DNA from: Globodera rostochiensis
Lineage: Eukaryota; Nematoda; Chromadorea; Rhabditida; Heteroderidae
Length of the DNA: 64,000 bases
Direction: 5' to 3'
Assembly (NCBI GenBank): GCA_018350325.1
Contig: JAEVLN010000005.1
Span: 1,374,142-1,438,141, forward strand
Each line of letters begins with the position of its first letter. Position 1 is the stretch's first letter. Of the stretch, positions 9,588 to 22,191 are shown in pieces. The notes under the pieces are model-generated. The model was not told the origin of the DNA. It saw only the letters and a list, made by a program, of their open reading frames with translations, and searched no databases. A program made the position numbers and the translations under genes.

Positions 9588-12500
9588 ATGCCTAACAAAT
9601 GCAAAAAATATATAAAAAAGGATTCAATCGAACAACAATTTTATTCGTCATCTTCATCTGACGAATCAAATGCTGCCGAATTATTTAAAACAATTGATAA
9701 GGTCGGTAAATAATTACTCTTAATAGGCAAGCAACTAATTTCATTACAGTTTAATTATTTTTGTTTATAGGGTTTTAATAAACTGCACAAATTAAAAAAT
9801 GGCGAATTAAATGCCGACAAAAATGGACAAGTGACGACCGATTGGCACTTTGTCTACACCGCCACTCTGTTGGCATTTTGCACGTCACTGCAGTTTTCCA
9901 TTTATTTCACTTCCATGTGGCCATACTTCCAAATTGTGACGAAGTTTGCCAACAAAAATATCACTTTTGTATGCTTAAGCTTGATCATCATGCCGACGAA
10001 ACTTCATTTGGTTACATTGTTGCCATTTATTCGTTGGGACAGATTTTGAGTGCACCGATCATTGGGTACCTTTCCAATCGAATGGAAAATGTAAATATTT
10101 TTGTTTTATAATTTTTTTTTGATTATTTACTTTTATGCCTTAAACCCCTAGAAAAAAAGTAAAGAAGACAAAAAAAATTACCAACAATTTTTGCTTTATT
10201 TATACATTTCCAATTGGCCATTTTGCAGTTTTTAAAGCTTTAGATGGCCCCGTTACTTTACATTTGCACATTGCTTATGTTCTTCGGCAACTGCCTTTAC
10301 ATATCCGTCAATTCGTTTGATCACCATAAACGCAAATATTTGCTCGGTTTCGCTCGACTTATCGTCGGCATCGGATCGAGTTATTTTAATGCTTTTAAAT
10401 GATCAAATTTTCTATTTTTAAGGTTACATCGCACCGATCAGATCGCATGTGTCGATGGCAAGCACTGAACGAGACCGGTCCAAAGCAATTGCGCTGGTCA
10501 CCGGTGGCGGGGCGTTGGGGTACACAATGGGGCCGGGTTGGTAATGGCAAAATGCTCTCTCACTAAAGAATTATTTTATTTTAATTAAAAGAAAATTATT
10601 TTTTATACGCATTTCATACAATAAATCAGTGCTTCACATTCGCAGCTTTCCAACTTTTGTTCACGCCCTTCGACCATCCCGGAATAGCATTGGTTGGCGG
10701 CCACCAATACAAAGTGTTCCTGTCCATGTACACGGCCCCCGCCTTTTTTGCGTGCATTGTGAACCTTTTGAGTGCCATTTGTATCAAAGTGTTGTTTTGC
10801 AAAAGTTATGCTGTTGCTGATGTACACCAACAGAATGAGGTAAATGAATGATAAACAAAATTTACATTATTTTAATAAAAATCTTATTTTTTCATATGTT
10901 TTTCTTATTTTAGAACATTTTAACGGATAACAATTTTTTTAGCCATTTTTATGCCACTATTAATAAAAAAGTTCATTTATGAATCATTTTTTGTTATTAA
11001 AGATAATTATTTTATCATTTTCAACTTTTGCACCCATAAAGACAGCCGACAGAAATGATGCGCTACCGAAATATGATGTTTTTGCTGCTTTTCTGTGCTA
11101 TGTGACGCGCTTTGTGCAAATGTTTGTGTACATCAATTTCGGGAGGTACATGCCAATGTCAAAACGTTTAATTAATTAAATTAGTATGGGCACTGCATGG
11201 GCCATGACGATGTTTGCGTGGAAGCGGAAGGAAGCGCTCAAATATTTCGCCATTGCGGTATTTGGCATTAAACTGATCGAAATTATAATATTGATTATGA
11301 TGCTCCTTTATTTGATTAGCAGCTATTTATGTCCATCTTTGATTTTCTCACTTATGCAATGTTCATCGCTTTTGGCACCAAAAGGGGGTAATTTTGGAAT
11401 TTATTCGTTTTTTTGGTTGGTTTATTATAATCCATTTTTAGAATTGATTATCGTTTGAATGTAATTTGTACTCTGGTCGCACTTCTACTGTTTCATCTGC
11501 TGACATATTCTTACCCTTTTCTGCCCGGCCACGTCCACTCATTTACACATTCCGGTATAAGCCATTAAGTTTCTTTGTTTTGGAATTTGAAGCCCCCTCC
11601 CATGAGACGTCCACTCATTTACACATTCCGGTATAAGCCATTAACTTTCTTTGTTTTGGAATTTGAAGCCCCCTCCCATGAGACGTCCACTCATTTACAC
11701 ATTCCGGTATAAGCCATTAACTTTCTTTGTTTTGGAATTTGAAGCCCCCTCCCATGAGACGTCCACTCATTTACACATTCCGGTATAAGCCATTAAGTTT
11801 CTTTGTTTTGGAATTTGAAGCCCCCTCCCATGAGACGTCCACTCATTTACACATTCCGGTATAAGCCATTAACTTTCTTTGTTTTGGAATTTGAAGCCCC
11901 CTCCCATGAGACGTCCACTCATTTACACATTCCGGTATAAGCCATTAAGTTTCTTTGTTTTGGAATTTGAAGCCCCCTCCCATGAGACGTCCACTCATTT
12001 ACACATTCCGGTATAAGCCATTAAGTTTCTTTGTTTTGGAATTTGAAGCCCCCTCCCATGAGACGTCCACTCATTTACACATTCCGGTATAAGCCATTAA
12101 CTTTCTTTGTTTTGGAATTTGAAGCCCCCTCCCATGAGACGTCCACTCATTTACACATTCCGGTATAAGCCATTAACTTTCTTTGTTTTGGAATTTGAAG
12201 CCCCCTCCCATGAGACGTCCACTCATTTACACATTCCGGTATAAGCCATTAAGTTTCTTTGTTTTGGAATTTGAAGCCCCCTCCCATGAGACGTCCACTC
12301 ATTTACACATTCCGGTATAAGCCATTAACTTTCTTTGTTTTGGAATTTGAAGCCCCCTCCCATGAGACGTCCACTCATTTACACATTCCGGTATAAGCCA
12401 TTAAGTTTCTTTGTTTTGGAATTTGAAGACCCCTCTCATGAGCCGGTGGGCTGTGACCGTGACAAGTTCGACTGGTGTGCCACGGTTCGACCATTCCCCC

Positions 12501-12923
12501 CGCTGTACTACTTCACGTGCTTCGTCCTGCTGGTCGGCCTCGCCGTGCCAATGGCAAACATTGCACTGAACACTCTGTTCACAATGATCATCGGACCGCG
12601 CAAGCAGGGCACCCAACAGGGACTGTTCCATGTGAGCGGCGGATTGGCCCGAATGGTTGGCCCGATCTTGATCAGGTCAGCAGAGTCCCCTTGGAAATGC
12701 ATTTAAAAAAGAAAGACAATTGAAGATGAAACTTTTCGGATTCCATCAGCATTTTTTTATTACTTTAAGCTCTCTCTACAGTTCCTCCGGGGTACAGGGC
12801 GTTTGGATGATGCAAATGGCGTTAATTGAATTCACTTTAATGTGCTGGGTTTTGTTTTTTAACCGTATGGTCTCGTTACGGCCGAACCATCCTTTTTATA
12901 ATCGCTATTCGCGACTTAAATGA
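9588..12923 (+). CDS. MFSD8/CLN7-like major facilitator transporter
   Basis: Exons: 9588-9701, 9771-9935, 9980-10090, 10244-10379, 10423-10536, 10646-10839, 10914 onward (uncertain) to 11145, 11185-11257, 11320-11387, 11442-11554, 12429-12675 and 12782-12923. Phases agree at every resolved junction. Family landmarks include SMWPYFQ, SFGYIVAIYSLGQILSAP, the IRSHVSMAST...ERDRSKAIALVTGG segment, WAMTMFAWKRKEAL and the GPRKQGTQQGLFHVSGGLAR segment, all close to the MFS proteins MFSD8 (CLN7), which act in the lysosomal membrane. Apparent frame breaks near 9970 and 11310 vanish if introns of 44 bp (9936-9979) and 62 bp (11258-11319) are accepted. The exon(s) between 10914 and 11145 are the least certain. 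The intron after 11554 has been expanded by a 76-bp splice-cassette array; first donor to last acceptor still preserves frame. Confidence 0.85.
11555..12428 (+). repeat. 76-bp splice-cassette minisatellite, 11 full units plus a final intron
   Basis: The array consists of eleven 76-bp units and then a 38-bp last intron. Each unit is a 38-bp intron copy (GTATAAGCCATTAA...TTTGAAG) followed by a 38-bp copy of flanking exon sequence (CCCCCTCCCATGAG...CACATTCCG). Units differ mainly by TTAAC versus TTAAG. Each copy keeps its own GT donor and AG acceptor, so the locus presents 12 donors and 12 acceptors. Joining the first donor (after 11554) to the last acceptor (before 12429) restores ...THS-DPSHEPVGCDRD in frame. 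Including one or two mini-exons shifts frame, and three reaches a TGA. Confidence 0.95.
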
Positions 12924-13145
12924 ACTCCCGCATTTTTACATTAATTTACTTTTTATGCTGCAAATAAATTTTATTTTGTGCATTGTTGAAGAAAGAAGTT
13001 CAAAAAATCGTATTTCACGAGAAATTTTAAATTAGAGCGACTTTTTAATTTTAGGTTTAACACCGTGGCATTACCCCTAAAGTGCTTTTTCTTGGACCAA
13101 AAATGCACTTCTAAAGATCGATTCCATTTTTAATATGAGCAGCGT

Positions 13146-14952
13146 TTACGGTAACATAATATTCTTCTGATAAAAATTGAATGGCTGCACAGGGCGCCGA
13201 TTTGACGTGGTAAGGCCGTCATTGCCGTGAATTGCGTGCAATAATTCCAGCTAAATTAGAAAAAAAAATTCAAATTTAAAAATATGCCCGTGGGACTTGA
13301 GTGGGAGTGATCGGCGCGGGTTTGGCAAAGACTGTCCACACAACGGCTTCATCGCAATTGGGCGTGGTCAGAGAGCCGTTATAACGGAAATATTTGCGCG
13401 GGCATGGGGGCAAATGCAGGCTGACATTGTATGCGTCGAGTTGCACTGAGGCGCCTTTAAATTACAATATAATTTTTACATTTGTTCCCTTTATAAAACA
13501 TAATTCAAAGTAAACGTAGACAGACTAACAGAGTTTAGACGAGATTATATGACCAAGAACGTGTAATTTGTAAGGTAATTAATTAACTTTACCTGCATTA
13601 ACCACTTGGCCAAGCGCGCCCTCCAAAGCATCCAGTGACGTTGGCGCTGTGCCCTTCTGCAACTTGAGGAATTTGCCCAAAACAGCGAGGCCATCTGAAT
13701 GGGCTAAAGCTTCCGCAAAAGAAAGGCCTTCTTTGCCATGGACAAGATGAACCTAAAAGTTTATTTTATTATTATTTAAACGTTATATTTCTTTCATATT
13801 GAATACGTTTTAACCAAACATTCATTTTATTACATAATTTAAATTGCCAAATAGCTTTTAATAAAATGTCAGGCACCATTTAATGATTTTTGCTTTAATT
13901 GTGTGTGCTTTAACCAAATAGTTTTTGAATTTTTAATAATTTGACCTCCGCGTCATAAAATTTCCCATCGACGGTGTGCTCACTTCCATTCAAACTGTGG
14001 TCCCAATGAAAATGAAATTGATGCAACACATATTTTGCACCCAAACCGCCGTCCATAATGTACGGCTGCTTGGGCCATTGGTCAAATCCGAGCACAACGA
14101 CTAAAAACAATATTTTGTTTGTTAATTTGAATTTTTAAATACATTTTTTAAATGTTAATTGAAATTTGACCACCAACCCAACCACAAGACACACCTGAAT
14201 GGCCATTGTTCACCAATGTTATCGGGCCGCTTTGATCATAGTTTGCAAACGTTAGTTTGTCCGCTTTTGAAGAAAACTAAATAAACTCTGATCATCAGAA
14301 ATTTTAACAGTTATTTTAATTTGATTTCATCCATCGTTAAATAAAGGTATCAATAAATGTCCAGCAATTTTAGATCATCTATCTGACCACCTATGCCAAA
14401 TGGCGGACATAGCCTGTGGTTAGAGATATTACATAAACGGAGAATCGTTTCGATACCCTACCAAAATTTGGTAGAGCTTGGACAATTTTGAAAAAAATTG
14501 GTTTAAAGAATTTAAACGTTTTTGACCGATAACTCGTGAAATAATGGGTTGTTCAAAAAAAGGTAGTAATGTATTCTTCTTATGATGCATCTAACAAAAA
14601 TTACGTGCTTCGAAGTGCGTGACGATTTTTTACTGAAAAAAAAAACTCAAAATGCAGTTTTTATCGACACGATTACATTAAAATAATGTCCGTTTTTTGC
14701 AGATTTGGCATAAGTGTGACCTGAATACCTCTGGTAAAATCATAGTAATGCATTGTTATAAGTAATGAATACTTTACTTACCCATTTACTTTTAATGTTA
14801 ATCGGAGACTGTCTTCTGCCGGCTTGGCAACGTCCTCCCCACGTGCTTGGTCCGTTGTGCTCTTCAAATCCCCACGTTGTCGCAGCTTTATTTTGAGCTA
14901 TCAACACGCTCACTAAGAATTGGACAAGGAAAACAAAATGAATTTTATTCAT
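13146..14952 (-). CDS. Secreted alpha-carbonic anhydrase
   Basis: Six exons on the minus strand: 14952-14782, 14276-14195, 14100-13946, 13752-13593, 13454-13297 and 13250-13146, 831 nt in total (276 residues). The first exon gives a signal peptide ([20 protein letters not shown]) and the [16 protein letters not shown]...QSPINI start typical of alpha-CA. Zinc ligands are visible: HQFHFHW (two His) and AEVHLVH (third His, created across the 13946/13752 junction). [18 protein letters not shown] (the Thr gate) and TSNRRPVQP are also present. It should reversibly hydrate CO2 outside the cell. Two Cys (GGRC and TPNC) fit the disulfide of secreted forms. The gene converges with the transporter gene, only 222 bp apart. 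Confidence 0.93.
14380..14735. repeat. Possible decayed inverted-repeat element in the carbonic anhydrase intron
   Basis: GACCACCTATGCCAAATGGC at about 14383 partly mirrors GCAGATTTGGCATAAGTGTG at about 14699 in inverted orientation. With so much divergence I only suggest a MITE-like origin. Confidence 0.3.
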
Positions 14953-15028
14953 CTAAATTTTAATGTGTTTAGTGTATTTGATTTTGGGAATATTAGTTAG
15001 GTAAGTCCTCGAAAGTTTTGAAGGCCAG

Positions 15029-15253
15029 TCAACTGTTTGGCTGTCTGATTTTGACATTCCAATTCAAATGCTTTATATGGAACTTTTTGTTTGCACAATT
15101 CATTAAATTATCTGAGGGGAAGAAATTAATTGCTAAATTAACAGCTAAGCAATTCCCTTTTATTATAACCTCAAATTTTTGATTTATAATCGCATTTGAA
15201 CACCTGCTTTTTATTGAAAGCATCAAACAAATCAACAGACTCGCAAAGTACAT
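15029..15253 (-). CDS. Small putative secreted protein, 74 residues
   Basis: A single open frame starts with MYFASLLICLMLSIKSRCSN, a plausible signal peptide, and continues with a mixed hydrophobic/basic chain containing two further Cys. I recognise no family. It sits about 75 bp upstream of the carbonic anhydrase start on the same strand. It may be only one exon of a longer gene, or a chance frame. Confidence 0.35.
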   Translation of the reverse strand: MYFASLLICLMLSIKSRCSNAIINQKFEVIIKGNCLAVNLAINFFPSDNLMNCANKKFHIKHLNWNVKIRQPNS

Positions 15254-15924
15254 TCGAATTATAAAAAGTCCCCTAAAATTACATTCACTGACTTCGATGC
15301 TTCAACTTTTTACTTAATTCATTTAACAAAACATGATTCATATTTACGCACATTAAATTGTATTATATTTTAATATTTTATTACTTTGATATGTTCAAAA
15401 TTCAAGTAGGTTTATAAAAAAGACGAAAAATACTCTTAGATTTATTTTAATAAATAACAAAATAAAATTTTTGCAATTTTTTATTCTTAACCATCCGTTT
15501 TTTGTTTTGTGACTTTTTTCATGAACGCATTTTCCAAATAGTGGGTAGAAGAAGCACTTGGCAGTCAATCAGCTTATTGTCGACATTTGGGGGGCCGGCA
15601 CTTACAGTATGCTGGGCGAATTGCGCTTAAGTCTTTTGATGCTTTTGGCACTTAATAATTGCGTGCCTAATCCGACTTTATTGCTTCCCATTTGGCTCGA
15701 CGTCGATTTATGAGATCAACAAATGATGGATGTTGCCATTGACGCGGAGATCGGCGGCACCGAAGCCATAAAAGCGGCGGCTGAAAGTATGGCGGCAGCC
15801 CGGCGGTAGTCCCGCCATCGCAAATATGTAAAAAGGCCTCCGTGTTTTGCTTTTAACAATTAATTAAGCATCATTAAAATCACTTCAAAGTATTAATGCG
15901 AATAGCTCAATTCTTATATTTAGG
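15254..15924. other. Intergenic, no gene seen
   Basis: The first half is A/T-rich; 15540-15840 is relatively G+C-rich with short fragments but no frame supported by splice sites. It contains the presumptive promoter of the receptor guanylate cyclase. Confidence 0.35.
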
Positions 15925-18900
15925 ATGTTGTCAAATGCATCGACTATTTTGTGGATTTTTTGTGCTTTTCGAATCGTATTTGGCCAACAACAAAATGGGA
16001 CAGCGCCGCTAATCAAAGTTGGGTTGTTGATGCCGCACAATCAAAGTTCCGATTTGGCTTTTGCCCGATCGGCTGGTGCCATTCCAATAGCAGTGAAACA
16101 TATCCTCAACGACAATTTGTTGCCAGCCGGCACAAATTTTAGGTGACACATTCATTCATTCAGGATTTTAAATTTAGGGTGAAAATCTTTTGAAAATTAA
16201 AAATTCAGTTTCGTTGTGCGCTTTGAAGATTGCGTGATGTCTATGGCTGCCGGGTACGCCTTCGATTTGATGGTGGACCAGCAAGTGGACCTTTTCATTG
16301 CGCCGCCGTGCGCGGACAGTGCCCAGGTGGCACTTTTTGTGTCCACATTTTACAACATTCCGGCCATCACTTGGGGTCAAAATTCGGATTCGGCTTTTAG
16401 GTGGCTAAATTTAAATAAAGACTCAATATTATACCTTTTAGTTCGCAAAGTAATTACCCAACAATGATGAGCGCGCTCCCTAATTACGCCGAGTGAGTTT
16501 TGTTTTTTATTCAATAATTTTCAATTGCTACATATTAAATGTGCCAAAATATAAATTTCATAAAACTTTCATTTCAGTTTTGGTCAAATTGTCATTTCAC
16601 TGTGCAACTTCTTCAATTGGACCGTCATGGCATTGATCTACCAGCTCAGCGAGACGGGCCAGTGCGCTTCCTTCCAGCAAGACATGCAGATCGCCATCAA
16701 CTCCAACGACAAATGCGTGATCAGCTACAGGGAAGAAGTCGAAACTTTGTCATTTCAGTGCTTTTATCGCGACATAAATTAATAGATTAAGGTTAAGATC
16801 AGCGCCGCGGGCACCAACGATGTCCAATACACCATCAGCCAGATTCAAAGCAGGGCGAGAAGTAAGTACAGTAACAACACCACATTCACAGTGTTAAATT
16901 CCAATACCGTAATCCGCTTGCCGCTTTCTACAGTTATCATTCTTTGCTTCGATGACTTTGTTCAGCAACGAAATTTTGTTGCAAAACTTCAGCAAGGCGG
17001 CTTGGATTCCGCCGATTATGGTAAAATTATTTTTTAATTTTAATTTTTAAAATTTTTAGTTTATCTAATACCGGGACTCACTATGGACAATGGTATTGAA
17101 AGTGTGTCTAAGTGCCTTGATATGCTTATCAATTTTTTTTTCTTTTTGGATGGATCAAAAGCGACTGCGTGGTGGGTCGATTCGAATCCGACCATTCAAG
17201 CAGCGGCGTACAAAATTGCTCAACGCAGTTTTTACCTGATGGTGGACATTTACGGTAAAGGTATACTGTAGTAATTGGTGTACTATAATTATTGAAGAAT
17301 GAATACAGCATACCAAGCGAAGATATAACGGTGCTTTGTAGTCGTAGCTTCAGGTCAAGTCGAAAACGGCTCCACATTCGACCAGGAAGTGATCAAACAG
17401 GTCGCCCAGTGGCCCTTCTACTGCACCGATTGCGACCAGTCTCTGCAGGTCAGCCGACAAGCACATTTTGTCATGTTTTAACCGCTAAAAACTTTGTCTT
17501 GACGAAGGCTTCAGTTTGCGTATTGTACTCTACGAATTTTAAATACTTTTTATTTTATTATTTAAATTCCGTCGCAAATTTAAACTAAAATTGTTTTTTA
17601 TTCTTTATGTATTTTAATATGCGCAGGTCTCCTCATATGCGCCGCTGCTCTACGACAGCTTTTATTTGTACGCCGTTGCGCTTGCCAAAGCGATCAACTC
17701 AACCGGCTCCTCCGCGTCTTCCGTTTATCGAAATGGCCTTTTGCTTCGCTCTCAGCTCGGAAATTTGTCTTTTAATGGTGAATTTGTAAATTAAAAAATA
17801 AATAAAAGTTTAAATTTTAAAAAGGTCTGACAGGCGAAAATAAATTCGGAGCTGATGGCCTTCGCAACTGCATTTACCTTATCGCAATGTATTCGAGCAT
17901 CAACGGCGATCTGACTTCATATTTGTGGCTCCAAATGAACGATGCCGGAGTGGTTGTAAACGATAAAATTAAATAATTTTAATCAATTTTGAATAATTTA
18001 TTAAATTTAAATGACCATTGCTGCTTGACTGATTAATATTTTTGTGCTTTGTGCATTAATACGAGCAACTTTTATTTTGTAAACTCTGCCAAATTTCATA
18101 AAGAATTCGACGTGGGTGAATGCCTCTTCCGAGCAGCAGATTTGGTCCAGCCGAAACGGCGCCAAACCGTTGGCGGTGCCGCTGTGCGGCTTCGACGGCA
18201 ACGGCTGTCGCATGGACTTCTTCACGGAGTACCGCGGCTATGTGATCGCCGCCGGCTTTTTGATGTTGATCATCCTGGGCTCCATAATCTTCGGCATTTA
18301 TTGGCTGTTCCAGTCCAAAGCCCAGGAGATGGAACGGCAAAACCGCCTTTGGCAAATCGCCTACAACAGTCTGACGCCGGCTGGCACCAAAGTCGTTGAT
18401 TTTGGAGCCCGAAAATTAACATATTATAAACTTTTTTATAAAATTTAAGAAGAAAATGATGGAAAGTGTGCGTTCTCTACAGTCCAGTTCCTCCTCGCAA
18501 TTCACGCGCGATTCCTCTCATTCGCACATTTCGATCAAACACACTTTCAACGGCGTCGTCTTTATTCTGAGCGGGGAGAGAGTGATCGGAGTCCAACATT
18601 CCGGTTATTGTTATGATTAAAAAAATAAAAGTTTAATTATTTAAGTGGGCGTTCGATTGAGTCAGCAGGACATGGCCGAGCTGAGAACAGTGCTTTCCTT
18701 AAACATAGAAAAACTATTGAAATTTTTGCAAATTTTCGCAGATGCGTCTTTTGGACGCGGACAATGTGAATCGCTTCGTCGGACTTTCCATTGATGGCGC
18801 TGCCCTGCTCTCCCTGTGGCGCTATTGTTCACGTGGCCCACTTTCGGTTGATTTTGGGGGGCTTTTTATAATCGATAATTATTTTAATTGTTTCTAATCA

Positions 18901-21900
18901 CAAAAAAGGACGTGATCACTGGCTCTAGTTCACTGACGATGGACGGCTTCTTTATTTATTCGCTGGCCCGCGACGTTGCCGAGGGATTGCGCTTTATCCA
19001 CGCGTCACCAATCGGTTAAGAAAAAAGCTAAATGACTCTATTACGAGGTGGCGTCGAATTTAATTGTTGAAAATGATTACGATCAGAGATCACTGCAATT
19101 TGCACTAAATTCTCCAATGCCTTAAGGCTGGCATGGCAATTTGCGCTCAACCAACTGTCTCATTGATGACCGTTGGCAGGTCAAACTGTCCGAGTTTGGC
19201 CTCCGCTTCTTTCGAGCTCACGAAAAACGCGAGACAAAAGGTCGAAAAAATTGGTTTATTTTTGTATTGAAAAGAACTAGGATTGGCAAAACGAGCCAGA
19301 ATCCCGAGACGTCCCTAACCCCAAAAATCTCAACCCCCGACGTCGAGGTGCCAACCCTAAAATAAATATTTGATTCAAATACAGAAAAAAGGAGATTGGA
19401 TTAAACACGATTTGTATATAAAATGAGCTTTTCAGGGATTAGTCTAAACTTAATTTAGAACTGGTCTGGACAGCTCCCGAATTGCTACGGGAAAGCGACC
19501 TTATCGGCAGCAAACCAGGCGACGTCTACAGTTTTGCAATTGTTTCTTCCGAAGTAAAAACCTTTTTTATGACTTTTAAACAAAGCATCGTTTTTTGATC
19601 GTCAACATGAAGCCAATATGGGATCAGGACGATGCAAAAGCCAATGTTGAAGGTGCATCAAAAATATAATTACAAAATAATTTTTATTTAAAAAAGAATT
19701 TGTCTATATGATTCGGACCGGGGGAAGGAAAGCATTTCGGCCCAAATTGGAGCCGAGCAGTCAGGACCTGTCGCCGGCTCTGCTGCATCTTATCAAGGAC
19801 TGTTGGGACGAAAGCCCCGCGGAACGGCCCAAAATGGAGACAGTGAATGCGCTTTTGCAGTCCATGAACACGGGAAGGTATGGGGAAGGTTTTGAGAATT
19901 AAAAAATGCACAAAGACTCAATAATATACATTTTTTGGTAGAAATCGTTAGACGTTACGCAAAATTTTAGGAAGTCCGGGACGGAATTTCCAAAAAAAAA
20001 CTCCGTTCTAACCCTCGCCCGGATTTTATATTGCATTTCGCATAAGGAGCACAAATTTGATGGACCACGTGTTCAATATGCTCGAAGTTTATGCCGGGTC
20101 GTTGGAGGAAGAGGTCGAGGAGCGCACCAAAGAGTTGGTGGAGGAGAAGAAGAAGACCGACATCCTCCTCTACCGTATGCTGCCAAAGTTCGTTTAAACG
20201 CAATTGTTGCATTTATGTTAATTATTATTAACATAATTATAGACAAGTTGCCGACAAGCTCAAACTTGGCCAGTCGGTGGAGCCCGAATCTTTCGATTGC
20301 GTTACCGTATTCTTCTCGGTCGTTTCCATTACATAAAACCCTTAATTTATATTTATTTTTATTTAGGACGTCGTTTCATTCACAACAATCGCCTCAAAAT
20401 GCTCACCGTTGCAGGTAAAGGGATTTTGTTTCTGTTTAAAAATCCAATTATTTTTAGGTTGTCAATTTGTTGAACAATCTCTACACTTTGCTGGATTCAA
20501 TTATTGGCGAATTTGATGTGTACAAAGTTGAGACAATTGGTATAGTTTTTTTTGCACCGTTCGTAAACATTTTTATTCACTAATTTATCAAAAATAATAT
20601 TTCATTGGATCAAAATGCTCTTTATTTTCGAATTTCATACGTATTAAGGAGACGGCTATTTGTGCGTTTCGGGACTGCCCCACCGCAACGGGCACGAGCA
20701 CGCGCGACACATCGCTAACATGTCTTTGGCATTTATGCGGAGTTTGGGCAGCTTCACTATCCCCCACCTTCCCACCGAACGGCTTCGCCTCCGCATTGGC
20801 ATACACACCGGGTCCACTGTAGCAGGCGTTGTCGGTAAATAATTTTTACCATAGCTTTCTTATCAAATTAAACAAATTTGGTGTCATCGAAAGAAGTCAG
20901 GTTGGTGAAACTAATTACCTAATTACAAGTCATCAAGCTAAACGACTTAATTAGCGAACAAAAAGGGTTATAAAGCCAAAGGAATCATCAACCTTACTTT
21001 GTTAGTTTCACCAAACAGTATGGCACCAATTTGTTTGGTTTGATAGGGTTATGATATACTGTTCGGCACGGTTAAATTTACCGGTTTACCGTTACCGGTC
21101 GCTTTTCAGTCCCAATCGCTAAAAACCGATAACGGTAACCGGTTTTACCGTTACCGTTTCTGGAAAAAGCCATTTGCCGAACACTAATTAATGATGGAGC
21201 GCTCTACGGTCACTTTATCACTCACCATTTTAAAGTGACATTGTACAAAAAAAAACAATGCTCCGGTTTCGATTTCAGTGTTTATTTGTAATTTAAACAT
21301 TTCTATGCATTTACCTTTAATATTGAAAATGGGGAAGTTCCATTATATTATGTTTTTATTTAAAAGGTCTTTCAATGCCTCGCTATTGTCTGTTCGGCGA
21401 CACAATCAACACAGCAGCTAGACTGGAAAGCAGTTCAAAACGTAGGAAATCAATTTACTTTTTTATTAATGAATTATTTAATATAGTATTTAAAAAAAAG
21501 TTAATTTAATTTAAACATACCTTTTATATAAAAACGCATTAAGCGATGCGTATTCACATCTCTACAACAACAAACCACTTTTTGGTCAATGCACTTGGAG
21601 GATTTGTCACTCAAGCTCGTGGAGAAATTTTAGTGAAGGCAATATTTCAATTAAAATCTTTGAAAATCTCTCATATTAACCTGTCATTTGCATTTTGCGA
21701 GGGTATTTTGTCTTTCGTACAAAACCATGGGCTGATGGCTTCAAAAAATTTCGACTTTTCCTCTCCAACCGTGCCGTATGCCAATGTAATGCCATTTTTG
21801 GCTTTTGGGGGGGGGGGGGTGATTTGGTCTGATCTAAATTGTCTGGGTTATTGTAACTACAGTACCAAATTGTTTTGTAAAATGTCGGTTTTTATTTAGG

Positions 21901-22001
21901 GAAAGGGCGTGCTCGAAACCTTTTGGCTTCTTGGCGTTGAAGGGGACCCGGCGGTGACGCGACTGCAAAGTTCGGACGGAATTAATGCGACGATAGAATG
22001 A
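15925..22001 (+). CDS. Receptor-type guanylate cyclase
   Basis: A multi-exon membrane receptor that should make cGMP from GTP. Exon 1 (15925-16142) has a signal peptide and the start of an ANF-receptor ligand domain. Exons at 16209-16400, 16442-16492, 16576 onward, about 16800, 16935, 17060, 17150, 17350, 17630 and 17825 continue the ectodomain. 18096-18390 holds CGFDGNGC and the single transmembrane helix ([20 protein letters not shown]). A kinase-homology domain follows (18450-19900; [37 protein letters not shown]), then a dimerisation coiled coil (about 20045-20190). The cyclase domain (20240-21960) shows [45 protein letters not shown] and [12 protein letters not shown]. The kinase-homology domain has HGN in place of HRD, so it is probably inactive, as usual in this family. 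Nematode receptor cyclases often act in chemosensory neurons. Confidence 0.92.
21055..21190. repeat. ACCGGTTTACCGTTACC-keyword repeat in a cyclase intron
   Basis: A dense cluster of ACCGGTTT, ACCGTTACC and complementary words is bounded by TGTTCGGCACGG on the left and TTTGCCGAACACTA on the right, which are near inverted repeats. It lies in the intron before the exon at about 21368. It resembles the other keyword-filled elements in this window. Confidence 0.6.
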
Positions 22002-22191
22002 GAATTTGGGGCATATCAACTAAAATGAAACTCAACAAAATGAAATTGCAATGTCCATTTTCAAAATGCCGACGAAAATGTTCGAATGATCAGAGAATTG
22101 AGTGATCTTCCCAATGCATTGCTTCCCACCCATTCAATTCCCTCTTGTTTCCAATTATCTTACTAAAATGTCAAATGTTTGGGACATATTC

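Noticed and set aside
9936..9979. Apparent frameshift in the MFSD8-like gene
   Set aside because: A 44-bp intron with GT...AG ends restores the family sequence, and other introns in the window are as short, so I do not call a pseudogene.
13910..14110. Carbonic anhydrase exon reading AEVKLLK, seeming to lack the third zinc-binding His
   Set aside because: The exon ends at the GTCAAA donor after GCGGAG. The next exon supplies VHLVH, so the zinc site is complete.
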